Shown here: piece after piece, positions 1 through 7,646 of the stretch
Layout: each line of letters opens with the position of its first letter
Numbering within the stretch: position 1 is the stretch's first letter
Assembly (NCBI GenBank): GCA_013044065.1
Contig: JABEVA010000059.1
Coordinates: forward strand, 1 to 7,651
Length of the DNA stretch: 7,651 nt
Direction: 5' to 3'
Source of the DNA: Phycisphaerae bacterium
GTDB taxonomy: Bacteria > Planctomycetota > Phycisphaerae > WQYP01
Notes under the pieces: generated by a model
The model's database searches: none
Told to the model about the DNA's origin: nothing
The model's input: only the letters and a program-made list of their open reading frames with translations
Made by a program: the position numbers and the translations under genes

Positions 1-1
1 G

Positions 2-3000
2 CGATCATTCTGGGGTAAGCGGTTTTACGCACAGTTGGCGGCACAATATGACCGCCACAATCTCTATATTGCGGCGCATTTCCGATCTTTTGGACCGATG
101 ACCAATGCGATGCGACAAAGCACGCTGCAGGGTTATGGCGGCGGAGATGCCCTGCAAATCCGCCTTAGCAGCGGCACTAAGAAAGTGAATTTGTGCGGTT
201 GGTATGACAGCGCGGCGAAAAGGCCGGCTCTCACGGCGGACCGGGGCGATCTGCCCAATCCATTTTTACTCAAGCAGGGTGCCCGCGAGGCGTTTGCGGC
301 GGATGCCGATGGGCGGGGATATGTGCAGGAGATTGCGGTGCCGTGGAAATTGATCTTGGGACGCGTTCCGCGGAGTTCTGCACGTATCGCCGCGACATTC
401 CAACTATGGTGGGCGGATTTAACACCGAGGTTTTCATTTTACGCCAGCACCACGTTGCAGCGGCGTGGAGCGCTGGTGGTTGATTATAAGATGCCGACGG
501 ACGGCGATCTAACCCTGGGGCTTTTCAATAAGCAAGGCCGGCTGCTGCGCTGGCTGGTGCAGAATGAATATCGCTATGCCGGGCCGAACCGATTGTTCTG
601 GAACGGTTTGGACCAATGGGGCAAGCCGGTGCCGGCGGGAGATTACGTGTTCAAAGCGGTCTACCATCCGCCGATCACGACCGACTATCTTTTGAGCGTC
701 TGCAACCCGGGCCATCCGCCGTGGCCGACACCGGATAACAAAGGCGACTGGTTGTCGGACGAAGAAAACCCGCAGGCGGCGGTGACGGATGGCAAGTGGG
801 TGTTTCTGGCGGCACCGGGAGCCGAACTGGGATATTCGATTATGGCGGTGGATTCGCATGGTCAGCGGCAGTGGGGAAGTCGCGTTGCGGTGGGTGGGCG
901 CTGCGTATCACTGGCTTTGGCCGGCCGTTATGTGTACGCCGTTTATTCCGATATTGCTCCGGTGGATCACCTGTGGTATAGCCACCACGAAGCGGTCGGT
1001 CAAGCTTACCTGGTCTGTCTGAATAAGCGCACCGGTCTTCCGGCGCTGTTCACGCGTCAGTCGCCCCGGCTGAAAATCGCGGGCTGGCCCTATCGTGAAG
1101 ATTATCACTGGCTTGACGTTCTGCGCAATCACGATTCCTTTACCCCCGCCACGTACGGCGGCCAACCGCGTTATTTTGACAGGGACGTGGGCGAATCGAC
1201 CAACGCGATCGGACTGGCCGCCGCCGGTGGGAAGCTGTACGTATCGCTTCTTTATAACAACAAGCTGCTGGTGCTCAATGCCCACACGGGTAAGCCGACC
1301 GGCTCCAGCATCAATGTTAATGCCCCGGCGGGGTTGTATGGCCTCAACGCGCACAAGCTGCTGGCTGTCAGCGGCAAAACGGTGGTGCGCGTTGATCTGC
1401 GCACGCATGCGGTTACCCCGCTGATCACGTCGCATCTGGTGGCACCGGACAGTGTGACGGTGGGGCCGGACGGGCATATCTATGTCAGCGACTGGGGTAA
1501 TTCGTTTCAGGTGAAGGTGTTTGATTCGGACGGGCATTTCCTCCGGGCGATCGGCAAGAAGGGTGGCCGGCCCTGGGTCGGCAAATGGAATCCTGATGGA
1601 ATGCTGGTCCCGCGGGGTATTGCCGTAACTCAAGCCGGCAAGCTGTGGGTGGCGGAGGACGATGGCTCGCCATGCCGGATCAGCGTGTGGAATGCGCACA
1701 CTGGCGCATTTTTGCGGGACTACATCGGCCCCACACCGTATGGAGGGGGCACCTATTTCTGGATTGATCCGAAAAATCCGACGCATGTGTACACGGAAGG
1801 AACACTCTTCAAGGTTAATGACGCCCAAGAGACCTGGAAACCCAAGGTCATTGTCTTCCGCCGCCGGAACATTGATGATCCGTTTACGCCCGACGGTCAC
1901 GCGCTCGCCGATTGCCAGGTGCGGATTTTGTATCACGGCGGACATGAGTATGCTTTTATATGGGCCGGACCGGCAGGGCCGGTGGTTATGCAGCAACAAG
2001 GAGATATTTACCGGCCAGTGGCCGCGTTTGGCGGTATCAGCGGCGGGTTTCATAATGACGGCAGGGGGCTTGATGCGCCGGATTCCGTGGGCCATCATTT
2101 GTATGAGAATTATTTCCCGCCGTTTTTTAAGGGGCGCGTCGGCGATTTGTACAGTTGGACCGACTTAAATGGCGACAACCTTGTTCAGGCTGCGGAGATG
2201 CACTGGGTCAAGCCGACGAAAGACGGCATCGGTACCTGGCAAGGCCCATACTGGGGAACGGATCTTTCTCCGGATTGGAAACTCTACTTTTTGGCGCAGT
2301 ATCACGGTCACGTGGAAGTGTTTCATCTGGATTGCCGGGGATGGACTGCGGCCGGGGCGCCGATTTATAACATGGCCGACGCCAAGCCCTTCATCGCGAT
2401 TCGGCACGGTTGGAACATCAACAGTCTGCACGTGACCAACGATCATAAGCTGATTGTGGCGTACGATTATGAACGCTGGAGCAGCGCGGTCAACTCGGTG
2501 GAATGTTACAGTACCAAAACGGGCCGGCTTTTATGGGCGATCGCCCGTCCCAAACCATACCGCGAGCCATCACGTCAGCAGTACCGGCAAGTTCACACCC
2601 AGGGAGCTATTTATGATTTTAACGTTCCAGGGGTGGGCGATGTTTTTGGCACATGGTCGTACCATGGCGCATGTGCGCCGTATTTGATTACGAGTGACGG
2701 TTTGTATCTAGGCTCCTTTTTCAAGGATACGCTTTTGGGGCCGGAGTCGCTGCGCGGCGAATCGGCTCTCTATTATTATCAGGCTCCGGACGGGGCCACC
2801 TATGCCATCAACGGTGCCAATCAGGCGGAACATATCTTTCGGCTGCACGGGCTGGAATCGGCCAAGCGCTTTGCACTGAGCTATCATATCAGTCCGGCCG
2901 ATGTGGCCCGGGCGGCAGCCATGCGTCTGGTTCCCGTGCATCACGCCCCGCCCCAGCCGCTGTTGGCGGTCCAGTGGCGGCGCAAGGCACCGGTGATCAA

Positions 3001-4213
3001 CGGCAATCTTTCCGGCTGGGATATGAATTCCGGTGTGGTTCTCAACGGTCCGGACCACAAGACGGCGCACATTGTGCTGCAACGCGATGCCACCCACCTT
3101 TATCTGGCTTATCAGGTCCATGAGCCTACCCCGCCCATGACCAACAAGGGCGGTGACTGGCAAACACTGTTCATCAGCGGGGATTGCGTGGACCTGATGC
3201 TGCAAACAAATCCGCGGGCGAATCCGCACCGCCGGGTGGCCGTGGCAGGTGATGAGCGCTTGCTGATAAGTGTATTTCAGGGAAAACCCATCGCCGTGCT
3301 GTATCAGCCCGTCGCGGTGAATAAAGGCTCGCCGGTGCGTCTGGGCACCACCACGATTGATCGCATCATCAGACTCCGGCAAGCCCAGGTGGCGATCCGA
3401 CGCGATGGAGCGCATGGCGTATATACCGTAGAGGCGGCCATTCCGCTGAAAGAACTTTGGATCAATCCCCAATTCAACGGTAATCTCCGCGGAGATGTGG
3501 GAGTGATCTATGCCGACGAAACGGGTACGAGTCGTTCCTTGCGTCTGTATTACTACAACCACCACACCCAGCGGATTGACGACCTGGCGACCGAGGCGGC
3601 ACTGCAGCCGCAGTATTGGGGGCGCATCAACATGCCTCTGGGGCCGAACCTGCTGAAGGACGGCGAATTTTCACGGCCGCCGGTACGGGCGCAGCGTGGC
3701 AAGAAGGCGGCGGGTGACTGGTCGTATGGCGCAAGTCCAGGGGCGTCCGTCACGACCAGTACCACAATGCCCTATACCGGCACCCAAAGCCTGCTCCTAC
3801 AAGCCAGGAGCGGATTTTTAACCGTTGGCCAGAATGTCCCGGTGATCCCCGGTCACCTCTACAGCCTGCGCTACCGTGCCCGCGGCGTAGCTTTTGAAGC
3901 GCCGCATGAAGATCCCGGCCATCCCACTACGATCATGTGGTCCGAGATCGACTGGCACGTCGCCCCGCGCGGTCGTACCAGCATCGACTATAGCGGTCAG
4001 ATGCTCAAGTCGCAGTCAACGTGGCAGACATTTTACAATTGGCGTGGTTTTGCGGTGCCATCACCCTATAAGGCACCGGCCGGTGCCACCAGCGCCACCA
4101 TCGTCTTGGGCCTCAAGAGCCACCTGAAGGATCATATGGCCAGGGCCTATATCAGCGATGTTGAATTTGTCGATGTGACACCCACAGCCCATGCAATCCA
4201 TGGCGGCCACTAA
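2..4213 (+). CDS. Large multi-domain CBM9-like / FlgD-like / NHL beta-propeller protein, 5'-truncated by the window
   Basis: The frame is open to the left window edge. The codons before the first possible start (TTG at 35) continue a CBM9-like fold, so the true start and any signal peptide lie upstream. Domains in order, by nucleotide: a CBM9-like carbohydrate-binding domain (2-~500; motifs YDRHNLYIAAHF, GGDALQIRLSS, VQEIAVPWKL); a FlgD-type Ig-like domain (~500-675; NKQGRLLRWLV, FWNGLDQWGKPVPAGDY); a beta-propeller region of about 750 residues (~676-2935) with NHL-like blades such as PDGHIYVSDWGNSFQVKVF; an EF-hand-type loop DLNGDNLVQAAE (2162-2197); a second CBM9-like domain (~2970-3635; INGNLSGWDM, YTVEAAIPLKELW); and a C-terminal galactose-binding-like jelly roll (~3647-4190; NLLKDGEF, VIPGHLYSLRYRARG). 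No known catalytic domain is recognised. Similar large secreted proteins occur in Planctomycetota, generally unnamed. A glycan-binding or surface role is inferred from the sugar-binding folds and the adjacent GH116 gene. The domain calls are from motif reading; the biochemical function is unknown. Confidence 0.9.
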   Translation, partial: RSFWGKRFYAQLAAQYDRHNLYIAAHFRSFGPMTNAMRQSTLQGYGGGDALQIRLSSGTKKVNLCGWYDSAAKRPALTADRGDLPNPFLLKQGAREAFAADADGRGYVQEIAVPWKLILGRVPRSSARIAATFQLWWADLTPRFSFYASTTLQRRGALVVDYKMPTDGDLTLGLFNKQGRLLRWLVQNEYRYAGPNRLFWNGLDQWGKPVPAGDYVFKAVYHPPITTDYLLSVCNPGHPPWPTPDNKGDWLSDEENPQAAVTDGKWVFLAAPGAELGYSIMAVDSHGQRQWGSRVAVGGRCVSLALAGRYVYAVYSDIAPVDHLWYSHHEAVGQAYLVCLNKRTGLPALFTRQSPRLKIAGWPYREDYHWLDVLRNHDSFTPATYGGQPRYFDRDVGESTNAIGLAAAGGKLYVSLLYNNKLLVLNAHTGKPTGSSINVNAPAGLYGLNAHKLLAVSGKTVVRVDLRTHAVTPLITSHLVAPDSVTVGPDGHIYVSDWGNSFQVKVFDSDGHFLRAIGKKGGRPWVGKWNPDGMLVPRGIAVTQAGKLWVAEDDGSPCRISVWNAHTGAFLRDYIGPTPYGGGTYFWIDPKNPTHVYTEGTLFKVNDAQETWKPKVIVFRRRNIDDPFTPDGHALADCQVRILYHGGHEYAFIWAGPAGPVVMQQQGDIYRPVAAFGGISGGFHNDGRGLDAPDSVGHHLYENYFPPFFKGRVGDLYSWTDLNGDNLVQAAEMHWVKPTKDGIGTWQGPYWGTDLSPDWKLYFLAQYHGHVEVFHLDCRGWTAAGAPIYNMADAKPFIAIRHGWNINSLHVTNDHKLIVAYDYERWSSAVNSVECYSTKTGRLLWAIARPKPYREPSRQQYRQVHTQGAIYDFNVPGVGDVFGTWSYHGACAPYLITSDGLYLGSFFKDTLLGPESLRGESALYYYQAPDGATYAINGANQAEHIFRLHGLESAKRFALSYHISPADVARAAAMRLVPVHHAPPQPLLAVQWRRKAPVINGNLSGWDMNSGVVLNGPDHKTAHIVLQRDATHLYLAYQVHEPTPPMTNKGGDWQTLFISGDCVDLMLQTNPRANPHRRVAVAGDERLLISVFQGKPIAVLYQPVAVNKGSPVRLGTTTIDRIIRLRQAQVAIRRDGAHGVYTVEAAIPLKELWINPQFNGNLRGDVGVIYADETGTSRSLRLYYYNHHTQRIDDLATEAALQPQYWGRINMPLGPNLLKDGEFSRPPVRAQRGKKAAGDWSYGASPGASVTTSTTMPYTGTQSLLLQARSGFLTVGQNVPVIPGHLYSLRYRARGVAFEAPHEDPGHPTTIMWSEIDWHVAPRGRTSIDYSGQMLKSQSTWQTFYNWRGFAVPSPYKAPAGATSATIVLGLKSHLKDHMARAYISDVEFVDVTPTAHAIHGGH
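2162..2197 (+). other. EF-hand-type calcium loop in the propeller protein
   Basis: The twelve residues DLNGDNLVQAAE have Asp, Asn and Asp at loop positions 1, 3 and 5, a hydrophobic residue at 8 and Glu at 12, which is the classical calcium-coordinating pattern. It follows GDLYSWT, so it probably sits on a loop between propeller strands. Such single loops are common in secreted planctomycetal propeller proteins and probably stabilise the fold. Calcium binding is inferred from the pattern alone. Confidence 0.6.
3791..3819 (+). other. Intragenic hairpin followed by a T tract
   Basis: CTGCTCCT (3791-3798) can pair with AGGAGCGG (3806-3813) over 8 base pairs with one G-U, leaving a 7-base loop. 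It is followed by ATTTTT (3814-3819). This resembles an intrinsic terminator but lies inside the coding sequence for the C-terminal jelly-roll domain of the first gene. It may be chance, or a weak attenuator lowering expression of the downstream GH116 gene. Confidence 0.3.
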
Positions 4214-4217
4214 AATT

Positions 4218-4224
4218 GAAAGGA
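4218..4224 (+). promoter_or_regulatory. Ribosome binding site of the GH116 gene
   Basis: GAAAGGA lies 5 bases before the ATG at 4230, between the stop of the upstream gene (TAA at 4211-4213) and that start. It decides the start: an in-frame ATG at 4191 overlaps the upstream gene, has no comparable purine-rich site, and would put 13 mostly polar residues ahead of the signal peptide. The short gap fits translational coupling with the upstream gene. Confidence 0.75.
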
Positions 4225-4229
4225 ATTTC

Positions 4230-7200
4230 ATGCGTTACCTGTTAGGGATGATCCTCATGGTTGCGGTGACGGCATCGACAGTGGTGGCCGGAGCCATCGT
4301 CGAGCCGCCCGCGATGGTGATACAATCACCCAGGGATTCTGCCGCGGTCCAGCGGCTGAATCAGGGATCCGCCGGCAAAACCCCCACGATAAAAAATCTT
4401 TCAAGCGATTGGATAAAATCCCTGGCGGCGCGGGGTGAGCCGCGCATCTATACGAAAGCCAACAGCAAGGATTTCGCCTATATCGGCATGCCCATCGGAG
4501 GCATCGGTGCGGGTGAACTGTATCTGAGCGGAGACGGGAAATTATGGCTTTGGGACATCTTCAATACACGCTGCTGGGACGGTTTTGGCATGGAGCAGGG
4601 CCACAGTTATATCCAGCCGCACCAGCCGGGGCGGCCCGACCAGTTCTCTTACGTGCTGTCTCAGGGATTCGTGCTGCGGACAACTTGCGACGGCAAGACC
4701 ACCACGCGGACCATCGACAAGAACGGTTTTGCTGATGTGCAGTTCCGCGGCCAGTACCCCATCGGCTATGTCACGTATCGTGATCCGAACTGCCCGGTGG
4801 AGGTGCGCCTGGAGGCGTTTTCGCCGTTTATCCCCGGCGATGTTGACGATTCCTCCTATCCGGCCACGATCCTGAATTACACGCTGACCAATACCTCGCG
4901 TAAGAAGGTGGTGTGCAGCATCGGCGGTTGGGTGGAAAACGGCTGCAGTTGGAGAACCCGCCGGGATACATCAGTCCGACTGGAAAACCAGATCGTCCGC
5001 ACTAAATCTTATGTCGCGGTGAACTGCTCGGCCCAACAGGTGATGACGGGTGTAAAACCTCCGCAGGTTTTCTCGGATTTTGAAAGCGGTACGTACCGTC
5101 AATGGACCATCACCGGCACCGCCTTTGGCCACCGACCGGTCAAAGTCGGTTCCGTTGCACGCTCCATTCAGACGCCGCCCGATTGCCAAGGAAAATACTA
5201 TGTGGACACCTACCGCCATAACAGCAATGGCCCTATGGGCACGCTGACCAGCAAACCCTTTGTAATCACGCGTCCGTACATCCGTTTTCTGGTAGGAGGC
5301 GGGCAACTATCGGGGCATCAGGCGGTCGATCTGCTGGTCGACGGCCGGATTGTCCGCCAGGCGGCCGGACGATGCACACGGCATCTGCGGCCTTATTATT
5401 GGGATGTGCAGGATCTGCTGGGAAAGACAGCGCAAATTCAGATTGTGGACCATGGTAGCGGCGGCTGGGCCTTTATCCAAGCCGATGATTTTGTCTTTGC
5501 CGATACCGCACACGACCTGGCCACAGCCCGGGATTCAGGGACGATGATGCTGGCTCTGTTGGGCGATACGTCGCATACACAGGGACTGGCCAACGCCAAT
5601 CCCACCCTGGGTGCCGGGGTCAGGCCGCTGCACACTGCGGCGACAATTCTAACGGTACCCGCCAGCGCCACGGCCTATGCCGCGCCTTCGGACACCAGGC
5701 CCACCGTTCATGGCGAAGCGGCGTATCGCGCCACCGCCAGCCTGCGGACCAGTTTGTATCAGGATCACAATCCTCGGCTGATCGGAGGGCTGCGCCACAG
5801 CGTCACCCTGCGCCCGGGCCAAAAAGTAACGTTGCATTACGTGCTGGCGTGGTGCTTTCCCAATCCGACCGGCATGCCGACTGAGCCTTCCAGCCGTCGC
5901 GGCTACGCGGCGCGATTCCGCACGGCCCGGGCCGTGGTGGCGCACCTTGCCGGGCATTTCCATTTTCTCACGGCAACAACGCGGCTGTGGCATCGCACCT
6001 GGTACCATTCCACACTGCCCTGGTGGTTTTTGACGCGCACATTCCTCAATGTTTCCACACTGGCCAGCAGCACCGCCTTTCTGGTGGGGAAGGACAATCA
6101 GTTTTACGGCAATGAGGGCGGATACAGTTGCCCCGGAACTTGCTTGCACGTGTACAGCTATCAGCAGGTTCTTGATCTTGTCTTTCCCGCTCTGGAAAAA
6201 AGCCTGCAACAGGATGTGGAGCTCAACACCAGCCCAGGCGGTAGTATGCAAAGCGATGGGAGCATCAGCATCAACTGTCGCGGGGACGGAAGCGACGGCC
6301 AAGCAGGTGTTATCCTGCGCGCCTATTTGGTCAGTCGGATGAGCGCGGATGATTCCTACCTGATGAGAAATTATGCCCACATCAAAAAAGCTATGAATTA
6401 TCTCATCAACCACAACGATGCCAATCATGACGGCATTCTGGAAGGTGCCCAGCCCAATACGCTCGACTCGTCATGGTATGGCCAATCCGCGTGGCTAAGC
6501 CTGTATTATCAGGCGGCGCTGCGGGCCACGGCGGCCATGGCCGACGAAATGCATGATAGATCCTACGCCCGCAAATTGCTTCGCATTGCGGCGCGGGGCC
6601 GCGCGTACATCGAACATCAATTGTTCAACGGCGAATATTTTGTGCAGAATATGAACGATCCGAAACACCCGAACAGTCCCGGTTCCTACAATGGTTGTGA
6701 AATCGACCAGCTCATGGGGCAAGCCTGGGCCTATTTTGACGGTCTGGGGCCGATCATCAGTCGGGCCGAGGCGGCCAAGGCGCTCGATGCCATCTGGAAA
6801 TACAACTACACCACCAATGTGGGTCTTTACCGCAAGGTTTTCCCCAAGGGGCGATGGTTTGCAATGCCGGGCGAGGGCGGTGTGGTGATGTGTACGTTCC
6901 CGCATGGGGTGGTGTACAACGCTCTGCACCAGGGTTATGGGGTCTATTTTGATGAGTGCTGGGCTGGTTCCGAACATCTGCTGGCCGCCATGATGATGTG
7001 GCAGGGGATGGTGGACAAGGCCCTGGCGGTGGAGAAGACGATCGATGAGCGTTATAGCGCGCAAAAGCGCAACCCCTGGGATGAGGTGGAATGCGGCAGC
7101 CACTATGCCCGCTCCATGGCAAGTTATGGTGTTTTCGTCGCAGCCTGCGGGTTCGACTATGATGGTCCGCGAGCTACATTGAGTTTCGCCCCTCGCATGG

Positions 7201-7493
7201 ACCGCAAAAATTTTCGAGCGGCTTTCATCACGGCACAGGGCTGGGGTTCCTTTGCGCAGCGTTATGTCGGCAAGCGATTCCGTGCCGAGATTGATCAGTG
7301 CTATGGCACATTGCGACTCAAGGTTCTGGGTCTGGTGCCACCGGCCCCTGGCAGTACGGAGCATGTCCGAGCGGTGATAGATGGAAAAAACATTGCGGTT
7401 GTCGTGACCGTTGCCCATGGCGTATGGGTGGTACATTTTGATCAGGCTCTGGTGTTGCATGCGGGAGATAAACTCACCATCACCAGCCAGTGA
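4230..7493 (+). CDS. Secreted GH116 family glycosidase (GBA2/DUF608 type) with an inserted beta-sandwich module
   Basis: A protein of 1087 residues. It opens with a Sec-type signal peptide (MRYLLGMILMVAVTASTVVAGA, cleavage probably after residue 20 or 22; no lipobox Cys), so it acts outside the cytoplasm. The GBA2_N beta-sandwich domain starts near residue 80 with IGMPIGGIGAGEL (85-97) and LWLWDIFN. It is interrupted by a module at about 283-425 and resumes with a GTMMLALLGD stretch. The (alpha/alpha)6 catalytic domain runs from about 590 to the C-terminus. The nucleophile candidate is E629 in FYGNEGGYSCPGTC and the acid/base candidate is D746 in QPNTLDSSWYG, placed by alignment from memory with human GBA2 E527/D677 and TxGH116 E441/D593. 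FDECWAGSEH (907-916) and ECGSHYARSMASYG (954-967) match conserved sugar-site segments. Known family members hydrolyse beta-glucosides, and some take beta-xylosides or N-acetylglucosaminides; the substrate here is not readable. The gene is 16 bases behind its neighbour, so very likely in one operon. It is longer than typical bacterial members, mostly because of the insert. Confidence 0.93.
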   Translation: MRYLLGMILMVAVTASTVVAGAIVEPPAMVIQSPRDSAAVQRLNQGSAGKTPTIKNLSSDWIKSLAARGEPRIYTKANSKDFAYIGMPIGGIGAGELYLSGDGKLWLWDIFNTRCWDGFGMEQGHSYIQPHQPGRPDQFSYVLSQGFVLRTTCDGKTTTRTIDKNGFADVQFRGQYPIGYVTYRDPNCPVEVRLEAFSPFIPGDVDDSSYPATILNYTLTNTSRKKVVCSIGGWVENGCSWRTRRDTSVRLENQIVRTKSYVAVNCSAQQVMTGVKPPQVFSDFESGTYRQWTITGTAFGHRPVKVGSVARSIQTPPDCQGKYYVDTYRHNSNGPMGTLTSKPFVITRPYIRFLVGGGQLSGHQAVDLLVDGRIVRQAAGRCTRHLRPYYWDVQDLLGKTAQIQIVDHGSGGWAFIQADDFVFADTAHDLATARDSGTMMLALLGDTSHTQGLANANPTLGAGVRPLHTAATILTVPASATAYAAPSDTRPTVHGEAAYRATASLRTSLYQDHNPRLIGGLRHSVTLRPGQKVTLHYVLAWCFPNPTGMPTEPSSRRGYAARFRTARAVVAHLAGHFHFLTATTRLWHRTWYHSTLPWWFLTRTFLNVSTLASSTAFLVGKDNQFYGNEGGYSCPGTCLHVYSYQQVLDLVFPALEKSLQQDVELNTSPGGSMQSDGSISINCRGDGSDGQAGVILRAYLVSRMSADDSYLMRNYAHIKKAMNYLINHNDANHDGILEGAQPNTLDSSWYGQSAWLSLYYQAALRATAAMADEMHDRSYARKLLRIAARGRAYIEHQLFNGEYFVQNMNDPKHPNSPGSYNGCEIDQLMGQAWAYFDGLGPIISRAEAAKALDAIWKYNYTTNVGLYRKVFPKGRWFAMPGEGGVVMCTFPHGVVYNALHQGYGVYFDECWAGSEHLLAAMMMWQGMVDKALAVEKTIDERYSAQKRNPWDEVECGSHYARSMASYGVFVAACGFDYDGPRATLSFAPRMDRKNFRAAFITAQGWGSFAQRYVGKRFRAEIDQCYGTLRLKVLGLVPPAPGSTEHVRAVIDGKNIAVVVTVAHGVWVVHFDQALVLHAGDKLTITSQ
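5076..5504 (+). other. Module inserted in the GBA2_N domain of the GH116 protein
   Basis: Residues 283-425 of the GH116 protein do not read as GBA2_N. They start with DFESGTYRQWTITGTAFG and continue through GTLTSKPFVI, PYIRFLVGGG, VDLLVDGRIVR, WDVQDLLGKTAQIQIVD and GGWAFIQADDFVFAD. This is the pattern of a galactose-binding-like beta-sandwich seen as an accessory module next to GH32 enzymes and in other planctomycetal proteins: an Asp-Phe-Glu start, a GTLTSxPF strand, a GGG turn, and a final Trp-x-x-Ile-x-x-Asp strand. The flanking sequence resumes the parent domain on both sides, so it is an in-frame insertion and not a fusion at an end. A sugar-binding role is inferred. Confidence 0.65.
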
Positions 7494-7617
7494 AACTTGT
7501 TCCGGAAACGACAGTTTTGGCGTTGGAATTGGCCGCACCGGACGAAAATATTTGAACGGTAACCCCTGTAAAAAAATAAACTTATATAAAACGCATAAAA
7601 ATCTTTGCGGAATTTGT
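7494..7617. other. AT-rich intergenic stretch after the GH116 gene, no gene seen
   Basis: There is no open frame of note on either strand that looks coding; the one long minus-strand frame crossing it is the mirror of the GH116 gene. The first half is balanced in composition. The second half (about 7569-7602) is strongly A-rich. A possible stem, TCCGG (7501-7505) with CCGGA (7538-7542), has a 32-base loop and no T run directly after it, so no convincing intrinsic terminator can be named. The A-rich part lies upstream of the promoter-like site at 7618 and may assist it. Confidence 0.55.
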
Positions 7618-7646
7618 TTGACATTGCAGGCGAGGGTGGTCACAAT
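7618..7646 (+). promoter_or_regulatory. Sigma70-like promoter for a gene beyond the right edge
   Basis: A perfect -35 hexamer TTGACA (7618-7623) is followed by a 17-base spacer and CACAAT (7641-7646), which matches four of six bases of TATAAT. Spacing is optimal and the upstream DNA is A-rich. Transcription would begin just past the window end, so the regulated gene cannot be seen. This suggests the two-gene unit ends at 7493 and a separately controlled unit follows. Confidence 0.5.

Noticed and set aside
35..37. TTG as the start codon of the first gene
   Set aside because: The frame is open to the window edge and the codons before it fit the same CBM9-like domain. There is no ribosome binding site in front, so the gene is cut by the window.
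908..2098. Long minus-strand open frame of 396 codons inside the first gene
   Set aside because: It lies wholly opposite a plus-strand gene with clear domains. Its translation is rich in Arg, His, Pro and Ile with no recognisable motif, as expected of a mirror frame.
2666..2679. GGCGCA/TGCGCC inverted repeat
   Set aside because: It is short, with a 2-base centre, GC-rich and inside coding sequence; chance and codon use explain it.
4191..4193. ATG at 4191 as start of the GH116 gene
   Set aside because: It overlaps the upstream gene by 23 bases, lacks a good ribosome binding site, and would bury the signal peptide behind 13 extra residues. The ATG at 4230 has a well-placed RBS and begins a normal signal peptide.
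6417..6452. EF-hand-like DANHDGILEGAQ in the GH116 protein
   Set aside because: This segment is part of the conserved GH116 catalytic domain just before the acid/base Asp (human GBA2 has DKDGDGLIENGG here), so it is a family feature and not a separate calcium loop. It also lacks the Glu at position 12.
7501..7542. TCCGG/CCGGA inverted repeat as operon terminator
   Set aside because: The stem is only 5 base pairs with a 32-base loop and there is no T tract directly after it.
6495..7643. Minus-strand open frame of 382 codons starting in the right-hand intergenic stretch
   Set aside because: It begins in AT-rich non-coding DNA, but most of it is the reverse of the conserved GH116 catalytic domain. 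Its product shows no domain or signal sequence, and the plus-strand promoter-like site lies across its start.
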